A stretch of DNA of 22,609 nucleotides from CAYZEE01 sp964477485 (GCA_964477485.1 CAYZEE010000016.1:1-22609); one strand, 5' to 3'. Positions 1 through 7,011 are shown, counted from the first letter of the stretch. Made by a program: numbers and translations. The notes: a model not told the origin generated them from the sequence alone.

Positions 1-345
1 CGTACGCAGAGCGTGCTCGCAAAAGCTAAAATCACAAATCTCAAATTACAAATTCCAAATAAATTCAAAAGCCAAAATTTAAAATTAGAAAACGAGGAGA
101 TTTTAATTTTAAGATCATTGATTCATTTTCCGGAAGTTATAGAAGAGGCGGCTGGAAGTTTTTCTCCGAATTTTCTTTGCAATTATCTTTTCGAGATTGC
201 CCAAAAATTCAACCTGTTTTATCAAAAGCACAAGATTATTAAAAGCGAACATGAAGCGTTTAGATTGCAATTAACTTTTACGGTTGGCCAAATCCTCAAA
301 ACCGGCCTCTATCTTCTGGGCATCGAGTCGCCGGAGAGAATGTAA
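1..345 (+). CDS. argS: Arginyl-tRNA synthetase, C-terminal part (partial at window start)
   Basis: This is the 3' end of a class I arginyl-tRNA synthetase, which charges tRNA-Arg in the cytoplasm. The frame is open to base 1, so the gene begins outside the window. What remains is the DALR anticodon-binding domain. The first residues, ending QSVLAKAK, fit the ArgS 'YAHARI.SILRKA' helix. They are followed by FPEVIEEAA, a helix ending in FNLFYQ, and the family's typical ending GIESPERM. The linker between the first helix and FPEVIEEAA is encoded by an A-rich stretch with 7-bp periodicity (about 34-61) that looks like repeat DNA absorbed into the reading frame. No catalytic motif is visible because the Rossmann domain lies upstream. 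The identification rests on recognisable family motifs. Confidence 0.9.
   Translation, partial: RTQSVLAKAKITNLKLQIPNKFKSQNLKLENEEILILRSLIHFPEVIEEAAGSFSPNFLCNYLFEIAQKFNLFYQKHKIIKSEHEAFRLQLTFTVGQILKTGLYLLGIESPERM
31..94 (+). repeat. Degenerate 7-bp-period repeat inside argS
   Basis: Successive heptamers ACAAATC, TCAAATT, ACAAATT and CCAAATA run from 34 to 61, and related A/T-rich sequence continues to about 94. It is translated in frame as a lysine, asparagine and leucine-rich linker in ArgS. It resembles the other heptad-period tracts in this window. Confidence 0.55.
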
Positions 346-390
346 AAAATTATATCTTGAGTTTAGTCGGTCTTTGTGCAAATCGAATTC

Positions 391-420
391 TTGACAGGCG
401 ATGTATGGTTGTAGTAAAAT
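391..420 (+). promoter_or_regulatory. Sigma70-type promoter of the gene at 430
   Basis: A perfect -35 TTGACA (391-396) and a -10 TAAAAT (415-420) are separated by 18 bp. The inferred transcription start (about 427) lies 3 nt before the ATG at 430, so the mRNA would be essentially leaderless. No Shine-Dalgarno sequence precedes the gene. Confidence 0.65.
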
Positions 421-429
421 TGAAAATTC

Positions 430-1176
430 ATGGCGACAATTTCAGAGAGAGCGACAATTTTAGAGATAGAGGTTTATCGTGCCGCATTAAGAGCAGTAAA
501 AGAAAATAAAACTCCATTATCAGAAAAAGCGCAAAAACAAGGAGACGGTAAGGTTCCTTCAAAAAGAGCAGAACACTTAAGACATCCTGATCTTTCGGAA
601 GCTGTTCATAAAGCAGTAGCGCGGTTTATAGGTCTTGGCTTTCATAAGGCGGTTTATCCTGATATTTCCGAAGAAGAAGCGCGGGGGAGATATAGAAAAG
701 ATTTTACTCTTCGGCAAGGAGCAAGCATGCCGGAAGACTATCAAGAGCGATTCCCGGTAATAAATGTTGTCGAGCCAAGAATTCCTATATCTGAAAAAGC
801 AAGTCTCGCAGGAATTGAGCGGATTAATGCCTGCATAGTTACAAACGAGACACAAATTTCGGATAAACCGTATGTTGCTTTTACCCATGACGGGTACCGA
901 TACTTTCGCCATAAAGTTGATGAAGCAATAAGCGAATTTACTGGAGATGAAGTAGGCGAACCACTTACGGAAACCATAGATCTTTACCTAAATCATCCTA
1001 GGATTTTAAAATATCACGGAAGAGATTCAATAGGTTCGCGTATCATGAATGACGGGATTCCATCTGTGGATACTTTTCGCGGACATCCGAAGATAGAGGC
1101 TTCATCGTCAGACGACCCGAGTCCATACTATGGTGCGGGCTCCCGCGGGAAAAAAATTATTGAACTTGGATTTTAG
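430..1176 (+). CDS. Hypothetical protein, possibly DUF5701-like
   Basis: A soluble protein of 248 residues with no signal peptide or membrane helix. The C-terminal half carries KPYVAF.HDGYRYF, then EPLTETIDLYLNHPRIL, HGRDSIGSR and a Gly/Ser-rich end. This order (a 'PYLL.DV..G' strand, 'LT..E....L..HP..L', 'GSR', a Gly-rich tail) reminds me of the DUF5701 family. I am working from memory and cannot confirm the match. No catalytic motif can be assigned. The ATG at 430 is chosen because a strong promoter ends just upstream. It is probably transcribed alone, since the next gene has its own promoter-like sequence. Function unknown. Confidence 0.75.
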   Translation: MATISERATILEIEVYRAALRAVKENKTPLSEKAQKQGDGKVPSKRAEHLRHPDLSEAVHKAVARFIGLGFHKAVYPDISEEEARGRYRKDFTLRQGASMPEDYQERFPVINVVEPRIPISEKASLAGIERINACIVTNETQISDKPYVAFTHDGYRYFRHKVDEAISEFTGDEVGEPLTETIDLYLNHPRILKYHGRDSIGSRIMNDGIPSVDTFRGHPKIEASSSDDPSPYYGAGSRGKKIIELGF

Positions 1177-1179
1177 CTA

Positions 1180-1208
1180 TTGAGCCGTATCCACAGATGT
1201 GATATGAT
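1180..1208 (+). promoter_or_regulatory. Likely promoter of the M16 peptidase gene
   Basis: TTGAGC (1180-1185), a 17-bp spacer and TATGAT (1203-1208). The inferred start is near 1215, giving a leader of about 9 nt before the ATG at 1224, too short for a normal ribosome binding site. Confidence 0.5.
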
Positions 1209-1223
1209 TAGATACTGTTTGCT

Positions 1224-2498
1224 ATGACTTATCAACGAACCGTTCTTTCAAATGGACTTCGCGTCCTCACAATTCCAATGCCTTCTTTTGAAAGCGTAAC
1301 AGTAATGATAATGGTTGGAGCAGGAAGCCGATACGAGAGTAAAAAAAATAGCGGAATTTCTCATTTTCTGGAGCACATGGCTTTTAAGGGCACAAAAAAG
1401 CGTCCGTCAGCACTTAATATATCAACTCTTATTGACGGAATTGGCGGAGAATTTAATGCATTTACAGGGAAAGAGGCGACTGGATACTTCATAAAATCCT
1501 CCTCAAGCCATACAGAACTTTGTCTGGATGTTCTTTCTGATATGCTCTTAAATTCCCTTTTTAAAAAAGAGGAAATAGACAAGGAGCGGGGAGTAATACT
1601 TGAGGAAATAAATCTTTATGAGGATACGCCGTCTAGAAAGATAGGAGATGTATACGAGAGACTTTTATACGGAGATACACCAATGGGGTGGGATATTTCA
1701 GGAGAAAAAGATGTAATAAAAAAAGTTCAAAGAGAAGATTTTCTATCCTACATGAGCAATTTGTATAGTGCTGACAATATTACGGTTGTTGTTGCAGGCG
1801 GAATTATAAACAAAAAAGCCGTCTCGTTGGCTGAAAAATATTTTGGAAAAATGAAAAGATTTGATACATTACGATATGGTGAAGTAGTAGAGAAGCAAAT
1901 AAAACCAGCAGCGCTTATTAAAAATAAAAAGACAGAACAGGTGCATATTGCTTTGGGTGTTCGAACAGTTCCTCTAACTCATAAAGACCGTTATCCATTA
2001 ATTATTCTTTCTGCAATTTTAGGAGGAGGAATGAGCAGCAGGCTTTTCCATGAAATTAGAGAGAAGCGGGGACTTGCATATTACGTAAGAACAGGTTCTG
2101 AGCATTATCAAGACTGCGGAACTTTGGTGTCAACTGCAGGTATTGATCCAAAAAGAGTGGAGGAGGCAATTTCTGTGGTGCTTGAACAGTATTACAAGGT
2201 TTCGCATCTTGCATCCGGCATCTCCCAAAAAGAATTGAAGAAGGCAAAGGATTTTCTTAAAGGCCATTTGGTTCTGGAACTTGAAGATTCAAGAAGCGTT
2301 GCTGCCTTTTATACACAACAGGAGCTGCTTGAAAAGGAAATAAAAAACCCGAATGAAATTATAACCGAGATGGACAAGGTTACTATTGCAGAAGTTTATG
2401 AAGTCGCCAAAAAATATTTTGTAAATAACAGTCTTAATTTGGCAGTAATAGGAAATTTTGCAGATAGACAAAGATTTGAAAAACTGCTACGATTATAG
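1224..2498 (+). CDS. M16 family zinc metallopeptidase (processing peptidase-like)
   Basis: A 424-residue M16B-type peptidase. The inverted zinc motif HFLEH is at residues 47-51 (two His ligands plus the catalytic Glu), and the distal Glu ligand lies in VILEEINLYEDTP about 76 residues later. The second half is the structural M16 domain, with the conserved GGGMSSRLFHEIREKRGLAY segment. Length fits bacterial single-chain M16B enzymes, which dimerise to make a closed chamber. These enzymes cut short peptides or presequence-like segments in the cytoplasm; the substrate here is unknown. There is no signal peptide. The start at 1224 begins the usual M16 opening (RTVLSNGLRVLT). Confidence 0.92.
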   Translation: MTYQRTVLSNGLRVLTIPMPSFESVTVMIMVGAGSRYESKKNSGISHFLEHMAFKGTKKRPSALNISTLIDGIGGEFNAFTGKEATGYFIKSSSSHTELCLDVLSDMLLNSLFKKEEIDKERGVILEEINLYEDTPSRKIGDVYERLLYGDTPMGWDISGEKDVIKKVQREDFLSYMSNLYSADNITVVVAGGIINKKAVSLAEKYFGKMKRFDTLRYGEVVEKQIKPAALIKNKKTEQVHIALGVRTVPLTHKDRYPLIILSAILGGGMSSRLFHEIREKRGLAYYVRTGSEHYQDCGTLVSTAGIDPKRVEEAISVVLEQYYKVSHLASGISQKELKKAKDFLKGHLVLELEDSRSVAAFYTQQELLEKEIKNPNEIITEMDKVTIAEVYEVAKKYFVNNSLNLAVIGNFADRQRFEKLLRL

Positions 2499-2509
2499 TT
2501 AATAGTTTT

Positions 2510-2530
2510 TAGCGTCTAGCGTTTAGTTAG
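2510..2530 (+). repeat. Short 7-bp-period repeat upstream of ndk
   Basis: Three heptamers, TAGCGTC, TAGCGTT and TAGTTAG, lie head to tail in the 54-bp gap between the peptidase gene and ndk. Related TAGTTA sequence flanks them. They belong to the same 7-bp-period class seen elsewhere in the window. Confidence 0.5.
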
Positions 2531-2540
2531 CTATTCCCTA

Positions 2541-2546
2541 TACACT
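2541..2546 (+). promoter_or_regulatory. Possible -10 box of ndk
   Basis: TACACT ends 7 nt before the ATG of ndk, the same geometry as the better-supported leaderless promoters in this window. No convincing -35 box is seen, so this is weak. Confidence 0.3.
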
Positions 2547-2552
2547 AAATAT

Positions 2553-3125
2553 ATGGAGCAGACTGTTGTATTAATTAAGCCCGACGGAGTAAAAAGGGGA
2601 TTGGTTGGTGAAATTGTCAGGCGATTTGAGAGAACCGGCCTCAAGATAGTCGCCATGAAGATGGTTCAGGCCTCAGATGAACTTTTGCTAAAACACTATC
2701 GAAGCGATGATCCTGCGACTCTAAAGAGATGGGGAGAGAAAACTCTTAAAACATATACTCAATACGGGAAAGACGCTAAGAAAGAGCTTGGTACAGATAA
2801 TCCGATGGAACTTGGTAAAATGGTAAACAAATGGCTCTTTGATTATATAAAGAGCGGTCCTGTTATTGCAATTCTTCTTGAGGGAAAACACGCAGTTAAA
2901 AACGTGATTGCTCTGGTCGGTCCTACAATGCCTGTTGATTCTGCTGCAGGTACCATAAGAGGAGATTTCTCAACAGACTCAGCGGCTTATGCAAATGACG
3001 AAAAAAGGGGAGTAATGAACTTGGTTCATGTATCGGCAAGCATTGAAGAGGCAAATTTTGAAAAAACCCTCTGGTTTACCAAAGAAGAAACCCACGATTA
3101 TAAGAGAGCGGAAGAATATATTTAA
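2553..3125 (+). CDS. ndk: Nucleoside diphosphate kinase with an internal insertion
   Basis: Transfers the gamma phosphate of ATP to NDPs through a phospho-histidine. The N-terminus TVVLIKPDGVKRGLVGEI, the GTIRGDF loop and the active-site His in NLVHVSAS (His159) identify the family. Two features are unusual. At 190 residues it is longer than the usual 130-150, mainly because of extra residues after the HYR segment (about 51-100), before SGPVIAILLEG. The segment after GDF is also extended. The usual 'N..HGSDS' is NLVHVSAS, so a Gly and the Asp next to the catalytic His are replaced. Longer NDKs of this kind exist in some bacteria and archaea. No Shine-Dalgarno sequence precedes the ATG. Confidence 0.92.
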   Translation: MEQTVVLIKPDGVKRGLVGEIVRRFERTGLKIVAMKMVQASDELLLKHYRSDDPATLKRWGEKTLKTYTQYGKDAKKELGTDNPMELGKMVNKWLFDYIKSGPVIAILLEGKHAVKNVIALVGPTMPVDSAAGTIRGDFSTDSAAYANDEKRGVMNLVHVSASIEEANFEKTLWFTKEETHDYKRAEEYI

Positions 3126-3210
3126 TTTTTCTTATTTCTGCCGAGGTCCTTTAATGCTTTGAGGTCGTTTCCGATACTACGTGTTAAATATCCCAAAAAG
3201 ATATCCCAAT

Positions 3211-3639
3211 TTACTTATAAACCCTGAGCAAATATAGGACGATTGCGAAAATTAGAAACGTTATTGCTTCAGACGCCAGGCAGTATTGACAGAAAGCATG
3301 AATTACCGCGAATTGAAGATAAACAAGAATTATAGATACGAGAGTCGCTACCATTGCTATTGCAAAGACAGCTCTAAGAATTGGTATTCTTAATTTTCCT
3401 ATCAAAGTTATTGACAAAATGATTAGCACTAAATAATATAAACTGCCTAAAAGCGCGACCGGTATTCCGAATATTTCTGAAAAACCGCTTGTTAAGACGG
3501 TATCGCATCCGTGTGCTATAGTGCAAGGCGGAATGATGCCTTTATAATGGATAATGGTAAGATAAGTGGCATCCAAAAATCCTAAAAAGGAGAGAATAAT
3601 GACAATAATTAAAATATAATTAGTTTTTGTTAAGCGCAT
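3211..3639 (-). CDS. VKOR-family disulfide-generating membrane protein
   Basis: A four-helix membrane protein of 142 residues from the ATG at 3639; longer in-frame starts exist at 3663 and 3696. It carries the VKOR signature: loop cysteines Cys39 and Cys45 (PPCTIAHGCDTV), a nearby Ser51, and the CQYC redox pair (Cys117/Cys120) at the edge of the last helix. VKOR homologues reoxidise a thioredoxin-fold partner and pass electrons to quinone, replacing DsbB. The gene overlaps the end of the DsbA-like gene by 20 nt, so the two are translationally linked and probably form one extracytoplasmic disulfide pathway. No respiratory genes are visible in the window, so the electron acceptor is unknown. 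Confidence 0.88.
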   Translation of the reverse strand: MRLTKTNYILIIVIILSFLGFLDATYLTIIHYKGIIPPCTIAHGCDTVLTSGFSEIFGIPVALLGSLYYLVLIILSITLIGKLRIPILRAVFAIAMVATLVSIILVYLQFAVIHAFCQYCLASEAITFLIFAIVLYLLRVYK

Positions 3640-4348
3640 TTTGTATAAGCGTCTTAAAGTCATTGTAATTTGCCGGATTTTGTATTTTCTGACCATTTAT
3701 AAAAAAAGTCGGGGTGGAGTTGATGCCTATCTGTGTGCCCGAGCTTAACTCATTATTTATAAAGTTTTTTGTCTGACTTGCGTCCATGTCCTTTTGAAAT
3801 TTATCTATATTCAGATTGAGTTTTTTAGCATAACTTATAAATGTGTTTCGGGCATCCGAAGAGTCAGCCCATGATGTTTGGTTATCAAAAAGCATGTTTC
3901 CTATATCCCAAAATTTTCCCTGCCTGCCTGCTGCGTAAGCGGCTTGGGCTGCCAGCATTGCATTTTGGTGAATTTGGATAAGAGGGAAAAAACGGTAGGC
4001 AAAATAAATTTTACCGCTGAAATCAACCAACAACTGGTTCACGAATGGATGGTAGGCAGCACAGGCAGGACACTGAAAATCTGCATATTCAATAAGCGTT
4101 ACTTTCGCTTTTGGATTGCCAGTAGTTATGTCGTTTTTCGTAATCGGAGGAACATTACTGGTTGTTGAACTCTCTTGTGGAGAATTAGCGATTTGGATTA
4201 AACCATATACGACCAGAATTAAAATTACAGCAACTCCTGCCCAAAGCCCAATTTTCTGAAACAATTGTTTTTTCTTCTCTTTTTTTAATTTTTCCTGCCA
4301 TTCAAGCTTCTTCTGTTCTTTTCTCTCTTTCTTTGTGAGTTTTACCAT
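3620..4348 (-). CDS. Membrane-anchored DsbA-like thiol-disulfide oxidoreductase
   Basis: A 242-residue protein with a very lysine-rich cytoplasmic N-terminus (1-32), one membrane helix (about 34-53), a short Ser/Thr linker and an extracytoplasmic thioredoxin-fold domain of the DsbA/thioredoxin_4 type. The active site is FQCPACAAYH (Cys93, Cys96), and the cis-proline is in NSTPTFFINGQ (Pro213). It should introduce disulfides into secreted proteins and be reoxidised by the VKOR protein encoded immediately downstream. It is divergent from the SemiSWEET gene, with 63 bp between the start codons. I see no convincing promoter for it. Confidence 0.92.
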   Translation of the reverse strand: MVKLTKKERKEQKKLEWQEKLKKEKKKQLFQKIGLWAGVAVILILVVYGLIQIANSPQESSTTSNVPPITKNDITTGNPKAKVTLIEYADFQCPACAAYHPFVNQLLVDFSGKIYFAYRFFPLIQIHQNAMLAAQAAYAAGRQGKFWDIGNMLFDNQTSWADSSDARNTFISYAKKLNLNIDKFQKDMDASQTKNFINNELSSGTQIGINSTPTFFINGQKIQNPANYNDFKTLIQNALNKN

Positions 4349-4396
4349 GTCATAATGATGACATAACTATTGACTATTTTCAATAACCTTTATTTT

Positions 4397-4405
4397 TGCT
4401 AGACT
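4397..4405 (+). promoter_or_regulatory. Extended -10 promoter of the SemiSWEET gene
   Basis: TGCTAGACT is an extended -10 element (TGn plus TAGACT, 4400-4405) ending 7 nt before the ATG at 4412, so transcription would start at the start codon. TTGACT at 4370-4375 is too far upstream (24-bp spacer) to be a normal -35. Confidence 0.45.
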
Positions 4406-4411
4406 ATTTTT

Positions 4412-4711
4412 ATGCTACATCAGCATCCTGTTCACAAAAACCATGATTCTTTATTTTATAAAGTCATAAATGTTATCATCGTTATTGTGGCAACAGCAAG
4501 TCCTTTGATTACCTTGCCGCAGCTTTTAGAAATTTATGTCACTCGTAATGCCTCCGGTGTTTCTTCAGTAACTTGGCTTGCTTATCTTTTTACCTCGATA
4601 ATCTGGCTTTCCTATGGCATAATTCACAAGGAGAAAGTAATTATCGCCAACGGAATACTGGGACTTGTTCTAGGAACCTTTATCTTTGCAGGAACTCTCA
4701 TTTACGGATGA
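4412..4711 (+). CDS. SemiSWEET / PQ-loop sugar transporter
   Basis: A 99-residue membrane protein with three predicted helices: about 20-41 (containing the PQ-loop motif LPQL), 51-70 and 77-97. This matches bacterial SemiSWEETs, which work as dimers and carry sugars by facilitated diffusion. The sequence ITLPQLLEIY, SGVSSVTWL and the last helix AN.ILGL follow the family pattern. The His-rich N-terminus (about 15 residues) is cytosolic or external and variable. It may import sugar in a cell that otherwise has little uptake machinery here. Substrate unknown. Confidence 0.88.
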   Translation: MLHQHPVHKNHDSLFYKVINVIIVIVATASPLITLPQLLEIYVTRNASGVSSVTWLAYLFTSIIWLSYGIIHKEKVIIANGILGLVLGTFIFAGTLIYG

Positions 4712-4721
4712 AAGGTTTCGG

Positions 4722-4793
4722 TCGGGGATGGCAGATTTGAACTGCCGACCTCACGGTCCCGAACCGTGCGCGCTACCACTGCGCTAATCCCCG
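4722..4793 (-). tRNA. tRNA-Pro (anticodon CGG)
   Basis: Read on the minus strand, the 7-bp acceptor stem CGGGGAT pairs with ATCCCCG. The D arm GCGC..GCGC, anticodon stem CACGG/CCGTG with loop TTCGGGA, and T arm GGCAG-TTCAAAT-CTGCC are all intact. Anticodon CGG reads the Pro codon CCG. The discriminator is A. The 3' CCA is not encoded (CCG follows), so a CCA-adding enzyme is needed. Confidence 0.95.
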
Positions 4794-4819
4794 GATTCTG
4801 GCGGGCAAGCCGAACGAAG

Positions 4820-4892
4820 CGTCCTCGAGAGGAGTCGAACCTCCAGTCTTTCCCTTAGGACGGGACTGCTCTATCCATTGAGCTACGAGGAC
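4820..4892 (-). tRNA. tRNA-Arg (anticodon CCT)
   Basis: On the minus strand, acceptor GTCCTCG pairs with CGAGGAC. The D arm contains AGCTCAATGGATAGAGC. The anticodon loop GTCCTAA gives anticodon CCT (codon AGG), and the T arm is GGAGG-TTCGACT-CCTCT. The anticodon stem has a mismatch at its outer pair. CCA is not encoded. It lies 26 nt upstream of tRNA-Pro and they are probably co-transcribed. Confidence 0.93.
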
Positions 4893-4902
4893 TTTTGCTA
4901 AT

Positions 4903-4931
4903 TTGTATTTTAGCACAAAAGAAAGTAAAAT
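4903..4931 (+). promoter_or_regulatory. Leaderless promoter of the sortase gene
   Basis: TTGTAT (4903-4908), exactly 17 bp, then TAAAAT (4926-4931). The expected start falls on base 4938, which is the A of the sortase ATG. Confidence 0.6.
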
Positions 4932-4935
4932 TGAA
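4907..4935 (-). promoter_or_regulatory. Probable promoter of the tRNA-Arg/tRNA-Pro pair
   Basis: On the minus strand, TTCAAT (4935-4930), a 17-bp spacer and an extended -10 TGCTAAAAT (hexamer 4912-4907) point to a start near 4900, 8 nt before the tRNA-Arg 5' end. It is interleaved with the sortase promoter on the other strand. Confidence 0.5.
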
Positions 4936-4937
4936 AA

Positions 4938-5648
4938 ATGACACGGGGGGAAATTATCCGCTTTCTTGTTCTTAGAAGTATTGGGAATTTCTTGGTTCTT
5001 TTTGCGATTTTCGGAGTATTTTCCACTTTCGGTCCTGCGCTTTACTATGAGGTTTCATTTAGGATAATTCAAGCAAGGGGAGTGCGCTATGTTGTTGCAA
5101 ATCAAACAACGCCTCTTGGAGAAATTCTTAGAAAACAGCATTTGGTGACAAGCGGAATAGACAGCGGATTTGCAAATGTTCTAAATGGTCCAAAGGAGCA
5201 AATTTTGATACCAAAAGATACAAATTTTGATATTTTGATACCCAAAATTGGCGCTAATGCAAAAGTTTTTCCAAATGTTGACCCTTCTAATCCTAACGAA
5301 TTTTTACCAATCCTTCAAAAGGGAGTTGCTCATGCGAAGGGAACAGTCTTTCCAGGGATGCCCGGAAATATCTATCTTTTTGCCCACTCAACAGATAATT
5401 TTTGGGACGTAGGACGGTATAATGCGGTTTTTTATCTTCTTAAAAATCTGTCTCCCGGGGATAATATTACCATTTTTTTTGAGGGAGTCAGACATAATTA
5501 TGTTGTGACAGGATCAAAAATCGTAGACCCTTCGGATGTTTCATACATAGTAAAAAGTCAGACAGGACGGGAACAATTAATTCTTCAGACCTGCTGGCCG
5601 CCTGGAACAACTTGGAAGAGATTGTTAGTGTTTGCAAAGCCGAAGTAA
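4938..5648 (+). CDS. Sortase family transpeptidase
   Basis: A 236-residue sortase with an N-terminal membrane anchor (about 13-36) and an extracytoplasmic beta-barrel. The catalytic triad is visible: His150 in LFAHST, Cys219 in LQTCWPP and Arg228 in WKRLLV. Sortases cut a C-terminal sorting signal and join the protein to a cell-wall or surface nucleophile. No substrate with a complete sorting signal is visible in the window; the surface protein at the far end runs off the edge before its C-terminus. Class cannot be assigned firmly. It is a single-gene unit with its own promoter, and a T-rich tract (5650-5670) follows the stop. Confidence 0.9.
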   Translation: MTRGEIIRFLVLRSIGNFLVLFAIFGVFSTFGPALYYEVSFRIIQARGVRYVVANQTTPLGEILRKQHLVTSGIDSGFANVLNGPKEQILIPKDTNFDILIPKIGANAKVFPNVDPSNPNEFLPILQKGVAHAKGTVFPGMPGNIYLFAHSTDNFWDVGRYNAVFYLLKNLSPGDNITIFFEGVRHNYVVTGSKIVDPSDVSYIVKSQTGREQLILQTCWPPGTTWKRLLVFAKPK

Positions 5649-5740
5649 ATTTTTTTCTTCTTTTCTCTCGTCTAGATTTGTTTCACGCTTTCAAAATTTA
5701 ATTCACTTAATGGGAGGTTTCGATTGCAAAAATTCCGGAA

Positions 5741-5768
5741 AACAAATAACTAACAACAAATAACTATT
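5741..5768 (+). repeat. 7-bp-period repeat overlapping the PEGA-gene stop codon
   Basis: Heptamers AACAAAT, AACTAAC, AACAAAT and AACTATT follow one another. This includes a perfect 12-bp direct repeat (5741-5752 and 5755-5766) with a 14-bp period. It overlaps the stop codon of the minus-strand gene. The rest of the 115-bp gap after the sortase gene shows no other signal. Confidence 0.5.
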
Positions 5769-6951
5769 TTAAGCCTATCGTATAGAGATTCGGGGGGGTG
5801 TCTGAATTTCCAAGATTAGTCAGAATGACTATTCGTGATTCGTCAGGCCAGGGGAATACAAAATCATCTACGAATGGCCCTGCGTATATTTGAGTGTCGT
5901 TGGTAGCGTCGTATTCCATGATGTCTATTTTTTGTTCATGAACGTAGATGAGGTGCTTAGAGTCAGGGAACCAGCTTAGAGGCAATTCAGAATGCATTGA
6001 ATCAAGAATTTTAAAATTCTTATCTTCTTTTATATCATAAACATAGATAGCGCCGGATTTAAGCGATCTCTCCTCAGGCGTTGAGTCTGTGCCTATTAGA
6101 GGTGGAGTAATTACAATTGGTAGGGTTGCAGACCTGGACGCCTCATAAAGAATTTTGGTCTCATCGGGTGACCAGGCAATAATTTTGAAATCGTCCGTAA
6201 CAATTTTTTGGAGTTTTTTAGAAAGCGAATCCATTCTTGCTTTGTTTTTCTCTGATTCCTGTTTTTGCCAATTAGCATTTACATTTTGGATAGTTTCTGT
6301 TACATCCGAAGGGTTATCAGTAAAACTGTTTGCAGACAAAAGATATATGGTCTTTGAGGTTTGCCCCGATATTGTTGCCATAATAGATGTTCCATCCGGA
6401 GACCATGAAAGATTTGCCTTTGAGAAAGAATTCGTTGTATCGTCAGCGATCTGGACGGACGAACTTTGGAGAGTTAGAATAGGCCGCGAACTCATGTCAA
6501 GTACAAAAATACCATTCTTTCGGGCAGACTGGGAAGAAACAGTGTATGCAATTTTAGTTTGAGTAGGATCAAGAACCGGCTCACCAACGCCTGTATTTGT
6601 TATATTCTCAAGTACCGGTGCGATTGGAAAGAGCAATGCTTCTGCCTTGATGACTACGCCTTTGTCAATATTCAAATATTTTTCCCATGGGAAATATCCT
6701 TCTTTTATAATCTTGACGTCATATCTGCCCGGAGATAAATTTATAGTGTTGTTTGTCGCAGTTGTGAGATGTCCGTTGACAAATACGGAAGCTCCATCGG
6801 GGGTGCTTGTTGCAACCAAAAGACCTGTTGAGGAGACATCAGGCCTGCCTTTATAGAATGAAAAGCGATATCCTTTCCCATAGAGAATCAAAATTATGGT
6901 AGCTGCGAACAAGACTGTTAAGATCAAAAAAGAAATCAATATTTTTTTCAT
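5764..6951 (-). CDS. Membrane-anchored PEGA-domain / beta-propeller protein
   Basis: A 395-residue protein. An N-terminal hydrophobic helix (about 4-24) anchors it or acts as an uncleaved signal. A PEGA domain follows (about 42-110, with ATSTPDGASVFVNG and LSPGRYDVKIIKEGYFPW), then TolB/WD40-like blades recognisable by repeated 'WSPDGT', 'WSPDETKILY', 'WFPDSKHLIY' and 'PDESRIVILT' motifs. PEGA domains are usually surface-exposed, and these propellers bind proteins or carbohydrates. No enzyme motif is seen. It is divergent from mreB and shares a promoter region with it, which suggests a link with envelope growth. Function unknown. Confidence 0.8.
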   Translation of the reverse strand: MKKILISFLILTVLFAATIILILYGKGYRFSFYKGRPDVSSTGLLVATSTPDGASVFVNGHLTTATNNTINLSPGRYDVKIIKEGYFPWEKYLNIDKGVVIKAEALLFPIAPVLENITNTGVGEPVLDPTQTKIAYTVSSQSARKNGIFVLDMSSRPILTLQSSSVQIADDTTNSFSKANLSWSPDGTSIMATISGQTSKTIYLLSANSFTDNPSDVTETIQNVNANWQKQESEKNKARMDSLSKKLQKIVTDDFKIIAWSPDETKILYEASRSATLPIVITPPLIGTDSTPEERSLKSGAIYVYDIKEDKNFKILDSMHSELPLSWFPDSKHLIYVHEQKIDIMEYDATNDTQIYAGPFVDDFVFPWPDESRIVILTNLGNSDTPPNLYTIGLK

Positions 6952-6959
6952 CAGATTGA

Positions 6960-6988
6960 ATTATACCCCGCGTAAATGACTCTTGCAA
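6960..6988 (-). promoter_or_regulatory. Promoter of the PEGA gene
   Basis: On the minus strand, TTGCAA (6988-6983), a 17-bp spacer and a perfect TATAAT (6965-6960). The inferred start near 6953 is 2 nt before the ATG, so the mRNA is nearly leaderless. The -35 box is shared with the opposite promoter. Confidence 0.7.
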
Positions 6989-7011
6989 GACGTATAAAGG
7001 AGGGATATAAT
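6983..7011 (+). promoter_or_regulatory. Promoter upstream of mreB
   Basis: The same palindromic TTGCAA (6983-6988), a 17-bp spacer and a perfect TATAAT (7006-7011) on the plus strand. The inferred start near 7018 would give mreB a leader of about 170 nt, unlike most genes here. Confidence 0.65.

Noticed and set aside
3122..3196. A minus-strand frame of 24 residues between ndk and the VKOR gene, starting at a TTG and rich in Lys and Leu.
   Set aside because: It looks faintly coding (IGNDLKALKDLGRNKKN) and may be a remnant of a lost gene, but it is very short, lacks ATG/GTG and a ribosome binding site, and ends inside the ndk stop region. Not enough to call a gene.
4794..4819. A possible third RNA gene or processing stem between the two tRNAs.
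   Set aside because: Only 26 nt; no cloverleaf or strong stem can be drawn.
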